64,000 nt of DNA from Novosphingobium sp. (GCF_020852455.1 NZ_JADZAT010000023.1:1-64000), one strand, 5' to 3'; counted from the stretch's first letter, positions 8,610 to 19,487 are shown. Notes: generated by a model from the letters alone, not told the origin. Numbers and translations: made by a program.

Positions 8610-10075
8610 ACGATATTTTCGACCTTGCGGTGATCGGCGGCGGCGTCAACGGCGCGGGGATTGCGCGCGATGCGGCCGGGCGCGGGGCCAGGGTGCTGCT
8701 GCTGGAGGCGGGCGATCTGGCGCAGGGGACCAGCTCGGCCTCGACCAAGCTGATCCACGGCGGGCTGCGCTATCTGGAACACTACGAGTTCGCCCTGGTG
8801 CGCGAATCGCTGAAAGAGCGCGAGGCGCTGTGGGCGATCGCCCCGCACATCATTCACCCGCTGCGCTTTGTGCTGCCCTATGTCGAGGGACTGCGCCCGC
8901 GCTGGCTGTTGCGGCTGGGGCTGTTCCTTTACGATCATATCGGCGGGCGCAAGAAACTGCCGGCCACCCGCACGGTTGACCTGCGCCGCCATGCCGCGGG
9001 TGCACCGCTCAAGGGCGGGTTCGGCACGGCTTTTGAATATTCGGACGGCTGGGTTGATGATGCGCGGCTGGTGGTGCTCAACGCGCTGGACGCGGCCGGT
9101 CACGGTGCCACGGTGCGCACCCGCACCCGGGTCAAGGGTGCCACCAGGGTACCCGAAGGCTGGCGGATCGAGACCACCGAAGGCACCTACCACGCCCGCG
9201 CGCTGGTCAACGCCGCCGGGCCCAATGTGCTGGCGGTCGAAGGCTCGCTGGGCGAGGCGCCCGACTATGCGATGCGGCTGGTGCGCGGCAGCCATATCGT
9301 GGTGCCCAGCCTGTTCGATCATCCCTATGCCTATTTCTTCCAGCTGCCCGACGGGCGGATTTTCTTTGCGATTCCCTATCAGCGCCAGTTCACGCTGATC
9401 GGCACCACTGACCGGGATCAGGCGCCCGGCGATCCGGTCAAGGCCAGCGATGAAGAGATCGCCTATCTGTGTGAAGGCGCCAGCCGCTATTTCGCGAAGC
9501 AGATCACACCTGACCAGGTGGTCTGGACCTATTCCGGGGTCCGCCCGCTGATCGACGATGGCTCGGGCAAGCCCGAGGCGGCGACGCGCGGCTACCGGCT
9601 GGAGCTGTCGGAGCCGGGCGAGGGCGCGCCCCTGCTCAGCGTCTATGGCGGCAAGATCACCACCTATCGCCACCTGTCCGAAGAGGCGGTGGACAAGCTG
9701 GCGACGCGGCTGCCCGCGCTGAGCGGCCGGCCGTGGACCACCCGCGCGCCGCTGCCCGGCGGCGATTTTCCGGTCGAGGGGCTGGACGATCTCAAGGCCG
9801 GGCTGGCCCGCGACTATTCCTTCCTGGGCGCAGCGGATATCGACCGGATCACCCGCGCCTATGGCACCCGCGCGCGGCTGTGGCTGGGCCAGGCCCAGGG
9901 CTGGCAGGCGCTGGGCAGGCTGTTCGGGGCCGGGCTGACCCAGGCCGAGGTTGATTACCTGCGCGAGCAGGAATGGGCGGTCAGCGCCGAAGACGTGCTG
10001 TGGCGGCGCACCAAACTGGGGCTGCTGCTGGGCGCGGACGAACAGGCGGCGCTGGCGCAGTACCTGGGCGGTTAG
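8606..10075 (+). CDS. glpD: Glycerol-3-phosphate dehydrogenase (FAD)
   Basis: MNDIFDLAVIGGGVNGAGIARDAAGRG, TSSASTKLIHGGLRYLEHYEF; ATGA overlap with the upstream MFS gene. Confidence 0.95.
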   Translation: MNDIFDLAVIGGGVNGAGIARDAAGRGARVLLLEAGDLAQGTSSASTKLIHGGLRYLEHYEFALVRESLKEREALWAIAPHIIHPLRFVLPYVEGLRPRWLLRLGLFLYDHIGGRKKLPATRTVDLRRHAAGAPLKGGFGTAFEYSDGWVDDARLVVLNALDAAGHGATVRTRTRVKGATRVPEGWRIETTEGTYHARALVNAAGPNVLAVEGSLGEAPDYAMRLVRGSHIVVPSLFDHPYAYFFQLPDGRIFFAIPYQRQFTLIGTTDRDQAPGDPVKASDEEIAYLCEGASRYFAKQITPDQVVWTYSGVRPLIDDGSGKPEAATRGYRLELSEPGEGAPLLSVYGGKITTYRHLSEEAVDKLATRLPALSGRPWTTRAPLPGGDFPVEGLDDLKAGLARDYSFLGAADIDRITRAYGTRARLWLGQAQGWQALGRLFGAGLTQAEVDYLREQEWAVSAEDVLWRRTKLGLLLGADEQAALAQYLGG

Positions 10076-11610
10076 CTCACCCCCAGGCCCTTCCAGGCCA
10101 GCCCGGCGAATTCGCACAGCAGCGGCCGGGTATCGCGCGGGTCGATGATGTCCTCGATCCCGAAGATCTCGGCGGTGCGGAACGGGCTGCGGACCTTGTT
10201 GAGCCGTTCGCGGATCGCCGCCAGGTGCGCGGCCGGGTCTTCCGCGGCCTCGATCTCGGCCTTGTAGGCCACTTCGATCCCGCCTTCGATCGGCAGGCTG
10301 CCCCAATCGCCCGAAGGCCAGGCAAAGCGGTACTGGAACTTGTCGGCATTGCTCATCGCCGATCCGGCAATGCCATAGGCCTTGCGCACCACCACCGAAC
10401 AGAGCGGCACCGTGGCCTTGTAGATCGCGTTCATCGCCTGGACGCCATAGCGGATCGTGCCCGCGGCTTCGGCGGCGCTGCCGATCATGAAGCCGGGGTT
10501 GTCGACCAAGTGGACCACCGGCAGGCGGAACTGGTCGGCCAGCTTGATGAACCGTTCGGCCTTTTCGCTGGTCCGGGCTTCCCACGATCCGCCCAGGAAA
10601 CTGGGATCGCTGGCCAGCACCGCCACCGGCCAGCCATCCAGCCGGGCAAAGGCAGTGATCACCGCGCGGCCCCACATCCGGCCCATTTCGAACACCGAAC
10701 CCTGGTCGAACACCGCGTCGAGCACCTTGCGCATCGAATAGGCCTGGCGCGAATCGCGCGGCACGGTGCTGATCAGCGCTTCCTCGCGCCGGTCGGCCGG
10801 GTCGCTGCACGGCGTGCGCGCGGCGAACTGGCCGACGCAGGACGGCAGATAGGACAGGAACCGGCGCGCGCGGGCAAAGGCTTCGTATTCGCTGCCCACT
10901 TCCTCATCGACCACGCCGTTGCGGGTGTGGATCACCGAACCGCCCAGGCTTTCCTTGTCGCCACCCTCCTTGTCGAGCTTCTCGCCGATCGCCTCGACCA
11001 CGGCGGGCCCCGCCGCGAACAGCTGCGACAGACCCTTGACCATCACCGAATAATGGCTGGCCACCACCCGCGCCGCACCCAGGCCGGCCGTAGGCCCCAG
11101 CGAAAGCGCCACCACCGGCACGGTTTCCAGGTTGGCGATCACGTCGCTCCAGCCCGGCACGGCCGGCACATAGGTTGCCCCGATCATCTCCAGCGTCTTG
11201 ACCGATCCGCCTCCGCCGGTCCCGTCGATCATCCGGATCAGCGGGATTTTCAGCGTGTGGGCCATCGCCTCGCACTGTTCGAACTTGCGCCGGATCGCTG
11301 CATCGGCCGCGCCGCCGCGCACGGTGAAATCGTCTGCACTGGCCACCACCGGGCGGCCCTCGATCGTGGCCTTGCCGAAGATCAGGTTGCTGGGAGCCAG
11401 CCCGGTCAGCTCGCCATCGGCGTCATAGCTGCCCTTGCCGGCGATCTTGCCCACTTCGCGGAACGATCCGGCATCGACCAGCCCGGCGATCCGGGCCCGC
11501 GCATCCAGCTTGCCGCGGCTGTGCTGGCGGGCGACTTTTTCTGCTCCGCCCATCGCTTCGGCCAGCCTTTCGCGCTGGCGCAGCTCGTCGATTTCCTTCT
11601 CCCAGCTCAA
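10072..11610 (-). CDS. Acyl-CoA carboxylase carboxyltransferase (beta) subunit
   Basis: Carboxyltransferase signatures (DDFTVRGGA, DGTGGGGSVKTLE, VDNPGFMIGSAAEAAGTIR, DPRDTRPLL). Start near 11610 (LSWEKEIDELRQRERLAEAMGG) is a guess. Confidence 0.9.
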   Translation of the reverse strand: MSWEKEIDELRQRERLAEAMGGAEKVARQHSRGKLDARARIAGLVDAGSFREVGKIAGKGSYDADGELTGLAPSNLIFGKATIEGRPVVASADDFTVRGGAADAAIRRKFEQCEAMAHTLKIPLIRMIDGTGGGGSVKTLEMIGATYVPAVPGWSDVIANLETVPVVALSLGPTAGLGAARVVASHYSVMVKGLSQLFAAGPAVVEAIGEKLDKEGGDKESLGGSVIHTRNGVVDEEVGSEYEAFARARRFLSYLPSCVGQFAARTPCSDPADRREEALISTVPRDSRQAYSMRKVLDAVFDQGSVFEMGRMWGRAVITAFARLDGWPVAVLASDPSFLGGSWEARTSEKAERFIKLADQFRLPVVHLVDNPGFMIGSAAEAAGTIRYGVQAMNAIYKATVPLCSVVVRKAYGIAGSAMSNADKFQYRFAWPSGDWGSLPIEGGIEVAYKAEIEAAEDPAAHLAAIRERLNKVRSPFRTAEIFGIEDIIDPRDTRPLLCEFAGLAWKGLGVS

Positions 11611-11750
11611 CGCGGCATCCCTTCGGCGTGGATAATTCGCGCCAAGGGCTAGAGTGCATTGCCCAACACCGCAATGCCCCTTGCACTTGGCCCGCTGCAC
11701 CACTAGAGCGCCTGCCAAACCAAGGCGCTTTTTCCCACGGGGCAAACAGG

Positions 11751-12605
11751 ATGGCAGACCGTTTCAATACCATCGCAGGCTGGACGCTGTTTTCGGGCGT
11801 TGTCGCGCTCGGTCTTTCGAGCATCAGCGCGCACTACTTTCAGGCGGGCAAGGTAGAGCACGCCAAGGAAGAAGCCGGCGGCGAAGGCGCGAAGGACGAA
11901 AAGCCGTTCGAAGCCTATCTCGCCTCGGCCGATGCGGCGAAGGGTGAAGCCACCTTCAAGAAATGCACCAGCTGCCACACGGTTGATCAGGGCGGTGCCA
12001 ACGGTCTGGGACCGAACCTTTACGGCATCCTGGGCAGCGCGATGGCCAGCGGTCGTGGCGGCTTTGCCTATTCCGATGGCCTCAAGGCCAAGGGCGGCAA
12101 GTGGGACTGGGCCAGCATGAACCAGTGGCTGACCAGCCCCAGCGCGTTCGTGACCGGCACCAAGATGAGCTTCGCCGGGATCACCGATCCGCAGGAACGC
12201 GCCAATCTGATGGTCTTCCTCAATTCCAAGGGTTCGAACCTGCCGCTGCCGCCGGTTCCCGAAGTCAAGGAAGGCGCCGCTCCCGAAGCTGCTGCCGTGG
12301 TTGGCGATGCCGCCAAGGGTCAGAAGAGCTTTGCCAAGTGCGCTTCGTGCCACACGGTCACCCCGGGTGCTCCGGCTGGCCTGGGTCCGAACCTGGCCGG
12401 CGTGTTCGGCGCCAAGGTTGCGGGTGGCAGCTTTGCCTATTCGGATGGTCTCAAGGCCAAGGGTGGCAATTGGGATGAAGCCAGCCTCGATGCCTGGCTG
12501 ACCAGCCCGAGCGCCTATGCTTCTGGCACCAAGATGAGCTTTGCCGGCCTGCCCGATGCGCAGGAACGCGCCAACGTGATCGCCTACCTCAAGGAAGCGA
12601 AGTAA
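11751..12605 (+). CDS. Membrane-anchored cytochrome c with two tandem class I heme domains
   Basis: Two CxxCH sites (CTSCH, CASCH) in highly similar repeats; uncleaved N-terminal anchor likely. Confidence 0.92.
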   Translation: MADRFNTIAGWTLFSGVVALGLSSISAHYFQAGKVEHAKEEAGGEGAKDEKPFEAYLASADAAKGEATFKKCTSCHTVDQGGANGLGPNLYGILGSAMASGRGGFAYSDGLKAKGGKWDWASMNQWLTSPSAFVTGTKMSFAGITDPQERANLMVFLNSKGSNLPLPPVPEVKEGAAPEAAAVVGDAAKGQKSFAKCASCHTVTPGAPAGLGPNLAGVFGAKVAGGSFAYSDGLKAKGGNWDEASLDAWLTSPSAYASGTKMSFAGLPDAQERANVIAYLKEAK

Positions 12606-12629
12606 GCTTCGCCGCCTGAAGGCAAGCAA

Positions 12630-12657
12630 GGGGTGGGGCCGCAAGGCTCCGCCCTTT
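12630..12657 (+). terminator. Rho-independent terminator of cytochrome c gene
   Basis: GGGTGGGGCC-GCAA-GGCTCCGCCC followed by TTTT. Confidence 0.6.
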
Positions 12658-12675
12658 TGCTATCCTCGCAAGCGG

Positions 12676-13332
12676 CTAACCCTTGAACCCCTGCGCGATC
12701 ACATACCATTCCGACGAATCCTTGCGGCTGGCGGGCGGCTTGGCGTGTTTGACTGCGGTGAAATGCTGCTTGAGCAGCGCCAGCAGATCGGTGTCGGTGC
12801 CGCCGGCCAGCACCTTGGCCACGAAAGCCCCGCCCGGCGTCAGATTCTCGATCGCGAAATGCGCGGCGGTTTCGACCAGGCCCATGGTCCGCAGGTGATC
12901 GGTCTGTTTGTGGCCGACTGTGTTGGCGGCCATGTCGGAAATGACCAGGTCGGGCGGCCCGTCCAGCGCCTCGGTCAGCGCCGCGGGTGCCTCGTCGGCC
13001 ATGAAGTCCATCTGGAAGATCGTTACGCCTTCGATCGGGTCGGTCGGCAACAGGTCGATCCCCACCACCGCCGCCTTGGGGCTACGCTTGCGGACCACCT
13101 GCGCCCAGCCGCCCGGGGCAATACCCAGATCAACCACGCGGCGCGAGCCCTTGAGCAGGTCGTACTTCTCGTCAAGTTCGATCAGCTTGAACGCGGCCCG
13201 GCTGCGCCAGCCTTCGGCCTTGGCCTTCTGGACATAGGGATCGGCCAGCTGCCGCTGCAACCACCGCGCCGAGCTGGCGGTGCGCTTGCGCGCGGTCTTG
13301 AGCCGCTCCGGCTCCTTGCCCTTACCCCTCAT
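12676..13332 (-). CDS. rlmE: 23S rRNA (uridine-2'-O-)-methyltransferase
   Basis: RAAFKLIELDEKYDLL, VVDLGIAPGGWAQV, DLVISDMAANTVGHKQTDH: RrmJ/FtsJ family; start at MRGKGKEPERLK. Confidence 0.93.
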   Translation of the reverse strand: MRGKGKEPERLKTARKRTASSARWLQRQLADPYVQKAKAEGWRSRAAFKLIELDEKYDLLKGSRRVVDLGIAPGGWAQVVRKRSPKAAVVGIDLLPTDPIEGVTIFQMDFMADEAPAALTEALDGPPDLVISDMAANTVGHKQTDHLRTMGLVETAAHFAIENLTPGGAFVAKVLAGGTDTDLLALLKQHFTAVKHAKPPASRKDSSEWYVIAQGFKG

Positions 13333-14552
13333 CCCCGGTTCCTTCGCGCCTGCCGCACGGCCTGGCGGCTCAGCTCTGCCGCACTGCTCGAAGCCATCAG
13401 GCTGCGCAGGATGCCTTCGCGGATTCCGCGATCGGCCACGCCCAGCCGGTTGGCTGGCCACAGTTCGAAAATCGTTTGCAGGATCGCGCAGCCGGCCACC
13501 ACCAGATCGGCCCGTTCGCGCCCGATGCAGGGCTGGGCGCGGCGCTGTTCGGGTGACATCAGCGCCAGCCGTTCGCACAGCAGGGCCATGTCCTGCGCCG
13601 ATACCACCAGTCCATCGACCGCGCGGCGATCGTATTGCGGCAGTTCCAGATGCAGACTGGCCAGCGTGGTCACCGTGCCGCTGGTGCCCAGCAGCCGCAG
13701 TGCATGGCCGCCCGGGGCAGCGGCGATTGCGCCGCCGATCCGTTCGGCAAAGGGGGCCAGACTCTCGCGCACCATGCGCCGCATCTCGTCATAGCGCAGT
13801 GCCCGGCCAACCGCGTCCGCCGGTTCGGCCATGCAGCTTTCGGTCAGGCTGACCACGCCCCAGGGCACCGATTGCCAGTCATGGATCCGGGGGGGCTGGC
13901 CGGGGTGGCTTTCGACCAGCACCAGTTCGGTCGATCCGCCGCCGATATCGAAGATCATCGCCGGGCCTTCGCCGGCCTCAAGCAGCAGGTGGCAGCCCAT
14001 TACCGCCAGTCGGGCCTCTTCCTGGGCGCTGATGATATCCAGCAGGATCCCGGTTTCCTGGCCGACCCGGTCGATGAATTCGGCGCCGTTTTCGGCCCGG
14101 CGGCAGGCCTCGGTCGCCACCGAGCGCGCCAGGTGGACGCTGCGCCGGCGCAGCTTGTCGGCGCAGACGTGCAGCGCGCCCAGCGCGCGGTCCATCGCCG
14201 CATCGCTCAGCCGGCCGGTCTGGGCCAGCCCTTCGCCCAGCCGCACCACCCGGCTGAAGGCATCGATCACGGTGAAGTGCTCGCCATCCGGGCGCGCGAT
14301 CAGCAGGCGGCAGTTGTTGGTGCCCAGATCGATCGCGGCAAAGGCCTGGCGGTGAAAGGGGGATTGGCGGTGGACGCTCGCATGCCAGCGCTCCGCCGGG
14401 TCGGACGGTGCGGATTCCTGGTTACGGCCACCGGGCCGGCGCGTGGTGTCGCATGGAAGCGGACTGGCTGCGGCCCCCTGGCCCGGCCGGTCTTGTCCTT
14501 CGCTTCCTGCCACCTCCTTGTCGCGCATGGCCGGCGGAAGATCGTCCGCCAT
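13329..14552 (-). CDS. Ppx/GppA phosphatase family protein
   Basis: FAAIDLGTNNCRLLIARP, MIFDIGGGSTELVLVE. Stop overlaps the rlmE start by 4 nt. Confidence 0.93.
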   Translation of the reverse strand: MADDLPPAMRDKEVAGSEGQDRPGQGAAASPLPCDTTRRPGGRNQESAPSDPAERWHASVHRQSPFHRQAFAAIDLGTNNCRLLIARPDGEHFTVIDAFSRVVRLGEGLAQTGRLSDAAMDRALGALHVCADKLRRRSVHLARSVATEACRRAENGAEFIDRVGQETGILLDIISAQEEARLAVMGCHLLLEAGEGPAMIFDIGGGSTELVLVESHPGQPPRIHDWQSVPWGVVSLTESCMAEPADAVGRALRYDEMRRMVRESLAPFAERIGGAIAAAPGGHALRLLGTSGTVTTLASLHLELPQYDRRAVDGLVVSAQDMALLCERLALMSPEQRRAQPCIGRERADLVVAGCAILQTIFELWPANRLGVADRGIREGILRSLMASSSAAELSRQAVRQARRNRG

Positions 14553-14691
14553 TGCAAGTACACTCTTATCGTTTTCCCGCCAGCGTGACGGGTACCTGAT
14601 GCCTTGGTAGCCCCATGCCGCAGCCGGAGCAAGCTCTGTCGCGGTGTGGCTTGACGAGCGAGCGCCGCCGCCCTAGAGGGGCGCCCCTGAT

Positions 14692-14765
14692 TGCCCGATC
14701 CTCTAATGGTAAGAGAGCGGACTCTGACTCCGTCAATCAAGGTTCGAATCCTTGTCGGGCATCCA
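14692..14765 (+). tRNA. tRNA-Gln (anticodon CTG), CCA encoded
   Basis: TGCCCGA...TCGGGCA acceptor, loop CTCTGAC, T-loop GGTTCGAATCC, terminal TCCA. Confidence 0.93.
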
Positions 14766-14772
14766 TTCCCCT

Positions 14773-14937
14773 TCCTTTGTTGAGTGCGGACAGGCCATCC
14801 GGCCTGCCCTTTGCAACGCCGGCCCGCTCCCCCTCCCGGCCACCCATTAGGGTATCCCTATGGTATGGGTGGCCGGGAGGGGGAGCGGGCCGGCGTTGCA
14901 AGCTGATCGCGGAGGCGATCAGCGCACTCGACAAAAG
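14773..14937. repeat. Paired inverted REP-like element with a 37-bp perfect inverted repeat and two flanking hairpins
   Basis: Arms 14811-14847 (TTGCAACGCCGGCCCGCTCCCCCTCCCGGCCACCCAT) and 14865-14901 are exact reverse complements; hairpins at about 14788-14810 and 14902-14923. Confidence 0.9.
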
Positions 14938-14962
14938 TGCCTAAGCAGGCGACAAGGCGCTA

Positions 14963-15835
14963 ATGACTGAAGAAGAAGAAAAGCGCCTGCACCGCAGGCG
15001 TTTCTACAAGGCCGAGCAGGAAGCCGGTTTTGTCGAATCGCACGTAACCTCCACGCCGCAGACCCGCGATCCGGCCTATCGACTGGCCTTCCGCGACACC
15101 GATTTCCTGCTGCGCGAGGAATTGCGCCCGGTGCGCTTCCAGCTGGAACTGCTGAAGTGCGAAATGCTGCTGGACGAAGCGAAGATCGGTTCAACGCTGG
15201 TCTGCTATGGCTCGGCCCGGATTCCCGCGCCCGAAATGGCCGAGGAAGCGCTGGCGGCGGCCACCACGCCTGAAAAGAAGGCGGTGATCGAGCGGCTGGT
15301 CGCCAAGGCGAAGTATTACGAGGAAGCCCGCAAGCTGGCGCACATTGCCTCAAGCTGCGGGATCGTCGAAAAGGGCATGCGCCAGTTCGTAGTCTGCTCA
15401 GGCGGTGGGCCCTCGATCATGGAAGCGGCCAATCGCGGCGCGGTTGAGGCCGGGGCCGAAACGATCGGGCTCAACATCGTGCTGCCGCACGAACAGGCGC
15501 CCAACCAGTATGTTACCCCGCATCTGGCGTTCCAGTTCCACTACTTCGCGCTTCGCAAGATGCACTTCCTGCTGCGCGCCAAGGCGGTGGCGGTGTTCCC
15601 GGGCGGCTTTGGCACGCTCGACGAATTCATGGAGCTGCTGACCCTGATCCAGACCGGCAAGATGCGCCCGATCCCGATCCTGCTGTTCGGCAAGGAGTTC
15701 TGGAACCGGGTGATCAACTTCGAGGCGCTGGCCGAGGAAGGGGTGATCAACTTCGAGGATCTTAACCTGTTCCACTGGGTCGAAACCGCCGAGGACGCCT
15801 GGGCCAAGGTGGTGGAGTTTTACGACCTGAGCTAA
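14963..15835 (+). CDS. LOG family protein (lysine decarboxylase-like nucleotide hydrolase)
   Basis: VCSGGGPSIMEAANRGA and FPGGFGTLDEFMELLTLIQTGK match the PGGxGTxxE LOG motif. Confidence 0.92.
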   Translation: MTEEEEKRLHRRRFYKAEQEAGFVESHVTSTPQTRDPAYRLAFRDTDFLLREELRPVRFQLELLKCEMLLDEAKIGSTLVCYGSARIPAPEMAEEALAAATTPEKKAVIERLVAKAKYYEEARKLAHIASSCGIVEKGMRQFVVCSGGGPSIMEAANRGAVEAGAETIGLNIVLPHEQAPNQYVTPHLAFQFHYFALRKMHFLLRAKAVAVFPGGFGTLDEFMELLTLIQTGKMRPIPILLFGKEFWNRVINFEALAEEGVINFEDLNLFHWVETAEDAWAKVVEFYDLS

Positions 15836-16584
15836 CCGCGCGCCTCGGCGTGGCCCAGCGGTCCGCTGCCCTGGCCGAAACCGGGCGCGGCGCGCAGGGC
15901 GGAGCGGACGAACAGCCGCGCGCGGTCAACCGCTTCGGGCAGGGCCATGCCCTTGCCCAGGTAGGTTGCGATCGCGCTGGACAGCGTGCAGCCGGTGCCG
16001 TGGGTGTGGCGGGTGTGGATGCGGGTTGCGGCCATCACGTGCGGTTCCTCGCCGGGCAGGACCAGCACGTCTTCCACCCGCTCACCCTCGGCATCGCCGC
16101 CCTTGGCAAGGTAGGCCACCCCGCGCGCCTGCATCGCTTCGTGGCCGCCCAGGGCTTCCAGCTCGGGCACATTGGGCGTGGTCAATGTGGCGAGCTGCAT
16201 CAGCCGTTCGAACCCGGCGATTGTTGCCGCGTCGGCCAAAGCTGCGCCGCTGGTGGCGATCATCACCGGATCGAACACCACCGGGACGGCCAGCGCTGCA
16301 AGCCGGTCGGCCACCACGGCGGCGATCTCGGGCGAGCCGAGCATGCCGATCTTGACCGCGTCCACGCCGATATCGCTGGTGCAGGCGTCGATCTGCGCCG
16401 CGACCATCGCGGGCGAAAGCGCCTCGACCATGGTCACCCCCAGCGTGTTCTGCGCGGTGATCGCCGTGATCGCGCTCATCGCATAGCCGCCCAGCACGGT
16501 GATCGTCTTGAGATCGGCCTGGATCCCCGCGCCGCCCGAAGAATCGGAGCCGGCAATGGTCAGGATGCGGGGCGGGGCGGTCAT
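15832..16584 (-). CDS. thiD: Hydroxymethylpyrimidine/phosphomethylpyrimidine kinase
   Basis: [54 protein letters not shown]. Confidence 0.95.
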   Translation of the reverse strand: MTAPPRILTIAGSDSSGGAGIQADLKTITVLGGYAMSAITAITAQNTLGVTMVEALSPAMVAAQIDACTSDIGVDAVKIGMLGSPEIAAVVADRLAALAVPVVFDPVMIATSGAALADAATIAGFERLMQLATLTTPNVPELEALGGHEAMQARGVAYLAKGGDAEGERVEDVLVLPGEEPHVMAATRIHTRHTHGTGCTLSSAIATYLGKGMALPEAVDRARLFVRSALRAAPGFGQGSGPLGHAEARG

Positions 16585-16805
16585 CCCTTGAACTTGCGCA
16601 CCGTGCTGGGCGGGTGCTTGGCGTGATGTTGCTGTGCCCGCGTCGGCCGGTCCATCAGCTCACCCCCGCAATTGGGGCAGCGCTCGTCCAGCGCGTCGGC
16701 GCACTGGGTGCAAAAGGTGCATTCGAAGCTGCAGATGAAGGCGCCGGGCAGTTCGGCCGGCAGGTCAGTCCCGCACTTTTCGCAATTGGGGCGCATTTCA
16801 AGCAT
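16581..16805 (-). CDS. DUF1272-like Cys-rich zinc-binding small protein
   Basis: CEKCGTDLP...[26 protein letters not shown]. Confidence 0.88.
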   Translation of the reverse strand: MLEMRPNCEKCGTDLPAELPGAFICSFECTFCTQCADALDERCPNCGGELMDRPTRAQQHHAKHPPSTVRKFKG

Positions 16806-18141
16806 CGGCGGCCTCCTTCACGGCAGCGCAGATCGCATCGACCACGCTTTCGACCTGCCCGGCATCGTCGCCTTCGGCCATCACCCGGATCACCGGTTCG
16901 GTGCCCGAGGCGCGGATCACCAGGCGGCCCTTGCCGGCCAGCTGGGCTTCGGCTTCGGCAATCACCGCCTTGACGCGCGCCTCCTCCAGCGGCTTGCCGC
17001 CCGCGAAGCGCACGTTCTTGAGCAGCTGCGGAACCGGATCGAACAGGTGCAGCAGCTCGCTCGCCCGCTTGCCCGACTGGACCAGCGCGGCCAGCACCTG
17101 CAGCGCGGCGACCGTGCCATCGCCGGTGGTGGCGTGATCGAGCAGGATCATGTGCCCGCTCTGCTCACCGCCCACGTTGTAGCCCGCCGCCTTCATCTTC
17201 TCGAGCACATGGCGGTCACCCACCTTGGTGCGTTCCAGCGTCAGCCCCTGCCCCTGGAGGTAGCGTTCAAGCCCCAGGTTGGACATGACTGTCGCCACCA
17301 CGCCGCCGCCGCGCAGCTCGCCGCGCGCGGCCAGCTGGGAGCCGATCAGCGCCATGATCTGGTCACCATCGACGGTCTGGCCATGTTCATCGACCACGAT
17401 CAGCCGGTCGGCATCGCCATCAAGCGCAATCCCGATATCGGCGCCGCTGGCCACAACGGTTTCCTTGACCAGCGCCAGATGGGTAGAACCGCAGCGCTCG
17501 TTGATGTTGGTGCCGTTGGGATTGACCCCAACCGCAATCACTTCCGCACCCAGTTCCCAGATCGCGCTGGGCGCTACCTGATAGGCCGCGCCATTGGCGC
17601 AATCGACTACGATCTTCAGCCCGTCGAGCCGCACATCGTCGGGCAGCGCGCCCTTGACCGCGTGGATATAGCGCCCGCGCGAGTCTTCGATCCGGCGGGC
17701 CCGGCCGATATGGTCCGACGGGGCCAGCGGCAGATCCTGCGCCAGCTTCGCCTCGATCGCCAGCTCGTCCTCGTCCGACAGCTTGAACCCGTCGGGGCCG
17801 AACAGCTTGATGCCGTTGTCCTCATAAGGGTTGTGGCTGGCCGAGATCATCACGCCAACATCGGCGCGCAGTTCGCGGGTCAGCATCGCGATTGCCGGGG
17901 TGGGCAGCGGGCCGGTCAGCACCACGTCCATCCCCACGCTGGTAAAGCCCGCAACCAGCGCGTTTTCCAGCATGTAGCCCGACAGGCGGGTGTCCTTGCC
18001 GATTACCACCCGGTGCTTGTGCGATCCGCGCAGGAAATGCGTGCCGGCCGCCTGGCCCACCTTCATCGCGGTGGCGGCAGTCATCACCCCGGCGTTGGTC
18101 TTGCCGCGGATCCCGTCGGTGCCAAAATAGTTGCGTCCCAT
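16798..18141 (-). CDS. glmM: Phosphoglucosamine mutase
   Basis: [43 protein letters not shown] motifs. Confidence 0.96.
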   Translation of the reverse strand: MGRNYFGTDGIRGKTNAGVMTAATAMKVGQAAGTHFLRGSHKHRVVIGKDTRLSGYMLENALVAGFTSVGMDVVLTGPLPTPAIAMLTRELRADVGVMISASHNPYEDNGIKLFGPDGFKLSDEDELAIEAKLAQDLPLAPSDHIGRARRIEDSRGRYIHAVKGALPDDVRLDGLKIVVDCANGAAYQVAPSAIWELGAEVIAVGVNPNGTNINERCGSTHLALVKETVVASGADIGIALDGDADRLIVVDEHGQTVDGDQIMALIGSQLAARGELRGGGVVATVMSNLGLERYLQGQGLTLERTKVGDRHVLEKMKAAGYNVGGEQSGHMILLDHATTGDGTVAALQVLAALVQSGKRASELLHLFDPVPQLLKNVRFAGGKPLEEARVKAVIAEAEAQLAGKGRLVIRASGTEPVIRVMAEGDDAGQVESVVDAICAAVKEAADA

Positions 18142-18239
18142 AAGCTGCCCATAGCCCGAAAAGTGTTCAGGAATTGCTATGTCGCAGCGCGCCGCTAAAG
18201 TCACGCGCACAAGATCGAGAACCCAGGGGAGCCAGTTTG

Positions 18240-19487
18240 ATGTCAGCACCGGTCGAGGCCGCCAAATTCCCTGAAATCAAGGTGCCTGCCGGGCTGACCT
18301 TTGCCGGACTGGTGCTGGGATTTGCGCTGGGTGTGCTGCTGCAAGGCACCCCGGCACTGGCGGCGCTGATGGAATTTGCCGAACCGGCCGGCAAGCTGTG
18401 GCTGCGCGCGCTGCAACTGACGATCCTGCCGCTGGTGGTCGGGCTGGTCTATACCGGAATCTCGCAGACCCTGGCCGCAGCGGGCGGCGGGCGGCTGGCG
18501 CGGCGCGCGGTCGGGCTGTTCTTCATCTGCCTGCTGGCGGCCGGAACCATGTCGGCCTTGCTGATCCCTGCGCTGCTCGAACTGTTCCCGATCCCCGAAC
18601 GGGCGATTGCCGCGCTCAGCGGCGGGGCGGCCGAAGCGGGCAAGGTGCCGGGCTTCTCCGAAATCCTGCTGGCGATGATGCCCGAAAACATCTTCGCCGC
18701 TGCGGCAGCGGGGGCAATGCTGCCGATCGTGCTGTTCGTATCGGTGCTGGCCGTGGCCGCGACCCGGATCGCCGATGCGCCGCGCCGTCACCTGGCCACG
18801 CTGTTCGAAGGGCTGGCGGCGGCGATGATGGTGGTGATCGGCTGGGTCCTGGCGATTGCCCCGATCGGCGTGTTCGGCCTGTCGCTGGCGGTAGCGGCCA
18901 ACAGCGGGACCGACGCGATCGGTGCGCTGGCGCACTATATCCTGGTGGTCAGCGCCGCAGGCCTGGTGGTGATGCTGGCCGGCTATGGCATTGCGCTGGT
19001 TCTGGCGCGCAAGGGGCTGGGCCAGTTTGCCCGGGCGATGCTGCCGGTCCAGGCGGTGGCGCTATCGACCCAGAGCTCGCTGGCCTGCCTGCCCGCCATG
19101 CTGGGCGCCACCCGCAAGCTGGGCGTGCGCGAGGCGACCGCCGATTTCGTGCTGCCGCTGGCGGTGGCGATCTTTCGCGGCACCAGCCCGGCGATGAACA
19201 TGGGGGTGGCGATCTATGCCGCCTATCTCACCGGAACGCCGCTTTCGCCCTTCGTGCTGGCGGTGGGGGTGCTGGTTGCCTTCCTGGTTTCGCTCAGCTC
19301 GGTCTCGCTGCCCGGTACGCTCAGCTTCGTGATTTCGGTCGGCCCGATCGCCAATGCGATGGGCGTGCCGATCGCGCCGCTGGCGCTGCTGGTCGCGGTC
19401 GAAATCCTGCCTGACCTGATGCGCACGCTGGGCAATGTGACGATGGACGTGGCGGTGACCGCCGCTGTGGATGAGGGGCGCGAGTAG
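18240..19487 (+). CDS. Dicarboxylate/amino acid:cation symporter (GltP/DctA family)
   Basis: [56 protein letters not shown]. Confidence 0.92.
   Translation: MSAPVEAAKFPEIKVPAGLTFAGLVLGFALGVLLQGTPALAALMEFAEPAGKLWLRALQLTILPLVVGLVYTGISQTLAAAGGGRLARRAVGLFFICLLAAGTMSALLIPALLELFPIPERAIAALSGGAAEAGKVPGFSEILLAMMPENIFAAAAAGAMLPIVLFVSVLAVAATRIADAPRRHLATLFEGLAAAMMVVIGWVLAIAPIGVFGLSLAVAANSGTDAIGALAHYILVVSAAGLVVMLAGYGIALVLARKGLGQFARAMLPVQAVALSTQSSLACLPAMLGATRKLGVREATADFVLPLAVAIFRGTSPAMNMGVAIYAAYLTGTPLSPFVLAVGVLVAFLVSLSSVSLPGTLSFVISVGPIANAMGVPIAPLALLVAVEILPDLMRTLGNVTMDVAVTAAVDEGRE

Noticed and set aside
8591-10810. 739-aa minus-strand ORF
   Set aside because: Shadow of glpD and the carboxylase gene; Arg/Gln/Gly-rich low-information translation typical of antisense frames in high-GC DNA.
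16672-18198. 508-aa plus-strand ORF
   Set aside because: Antisense shadow of glmM, which has clear family motifs on the minus strand.
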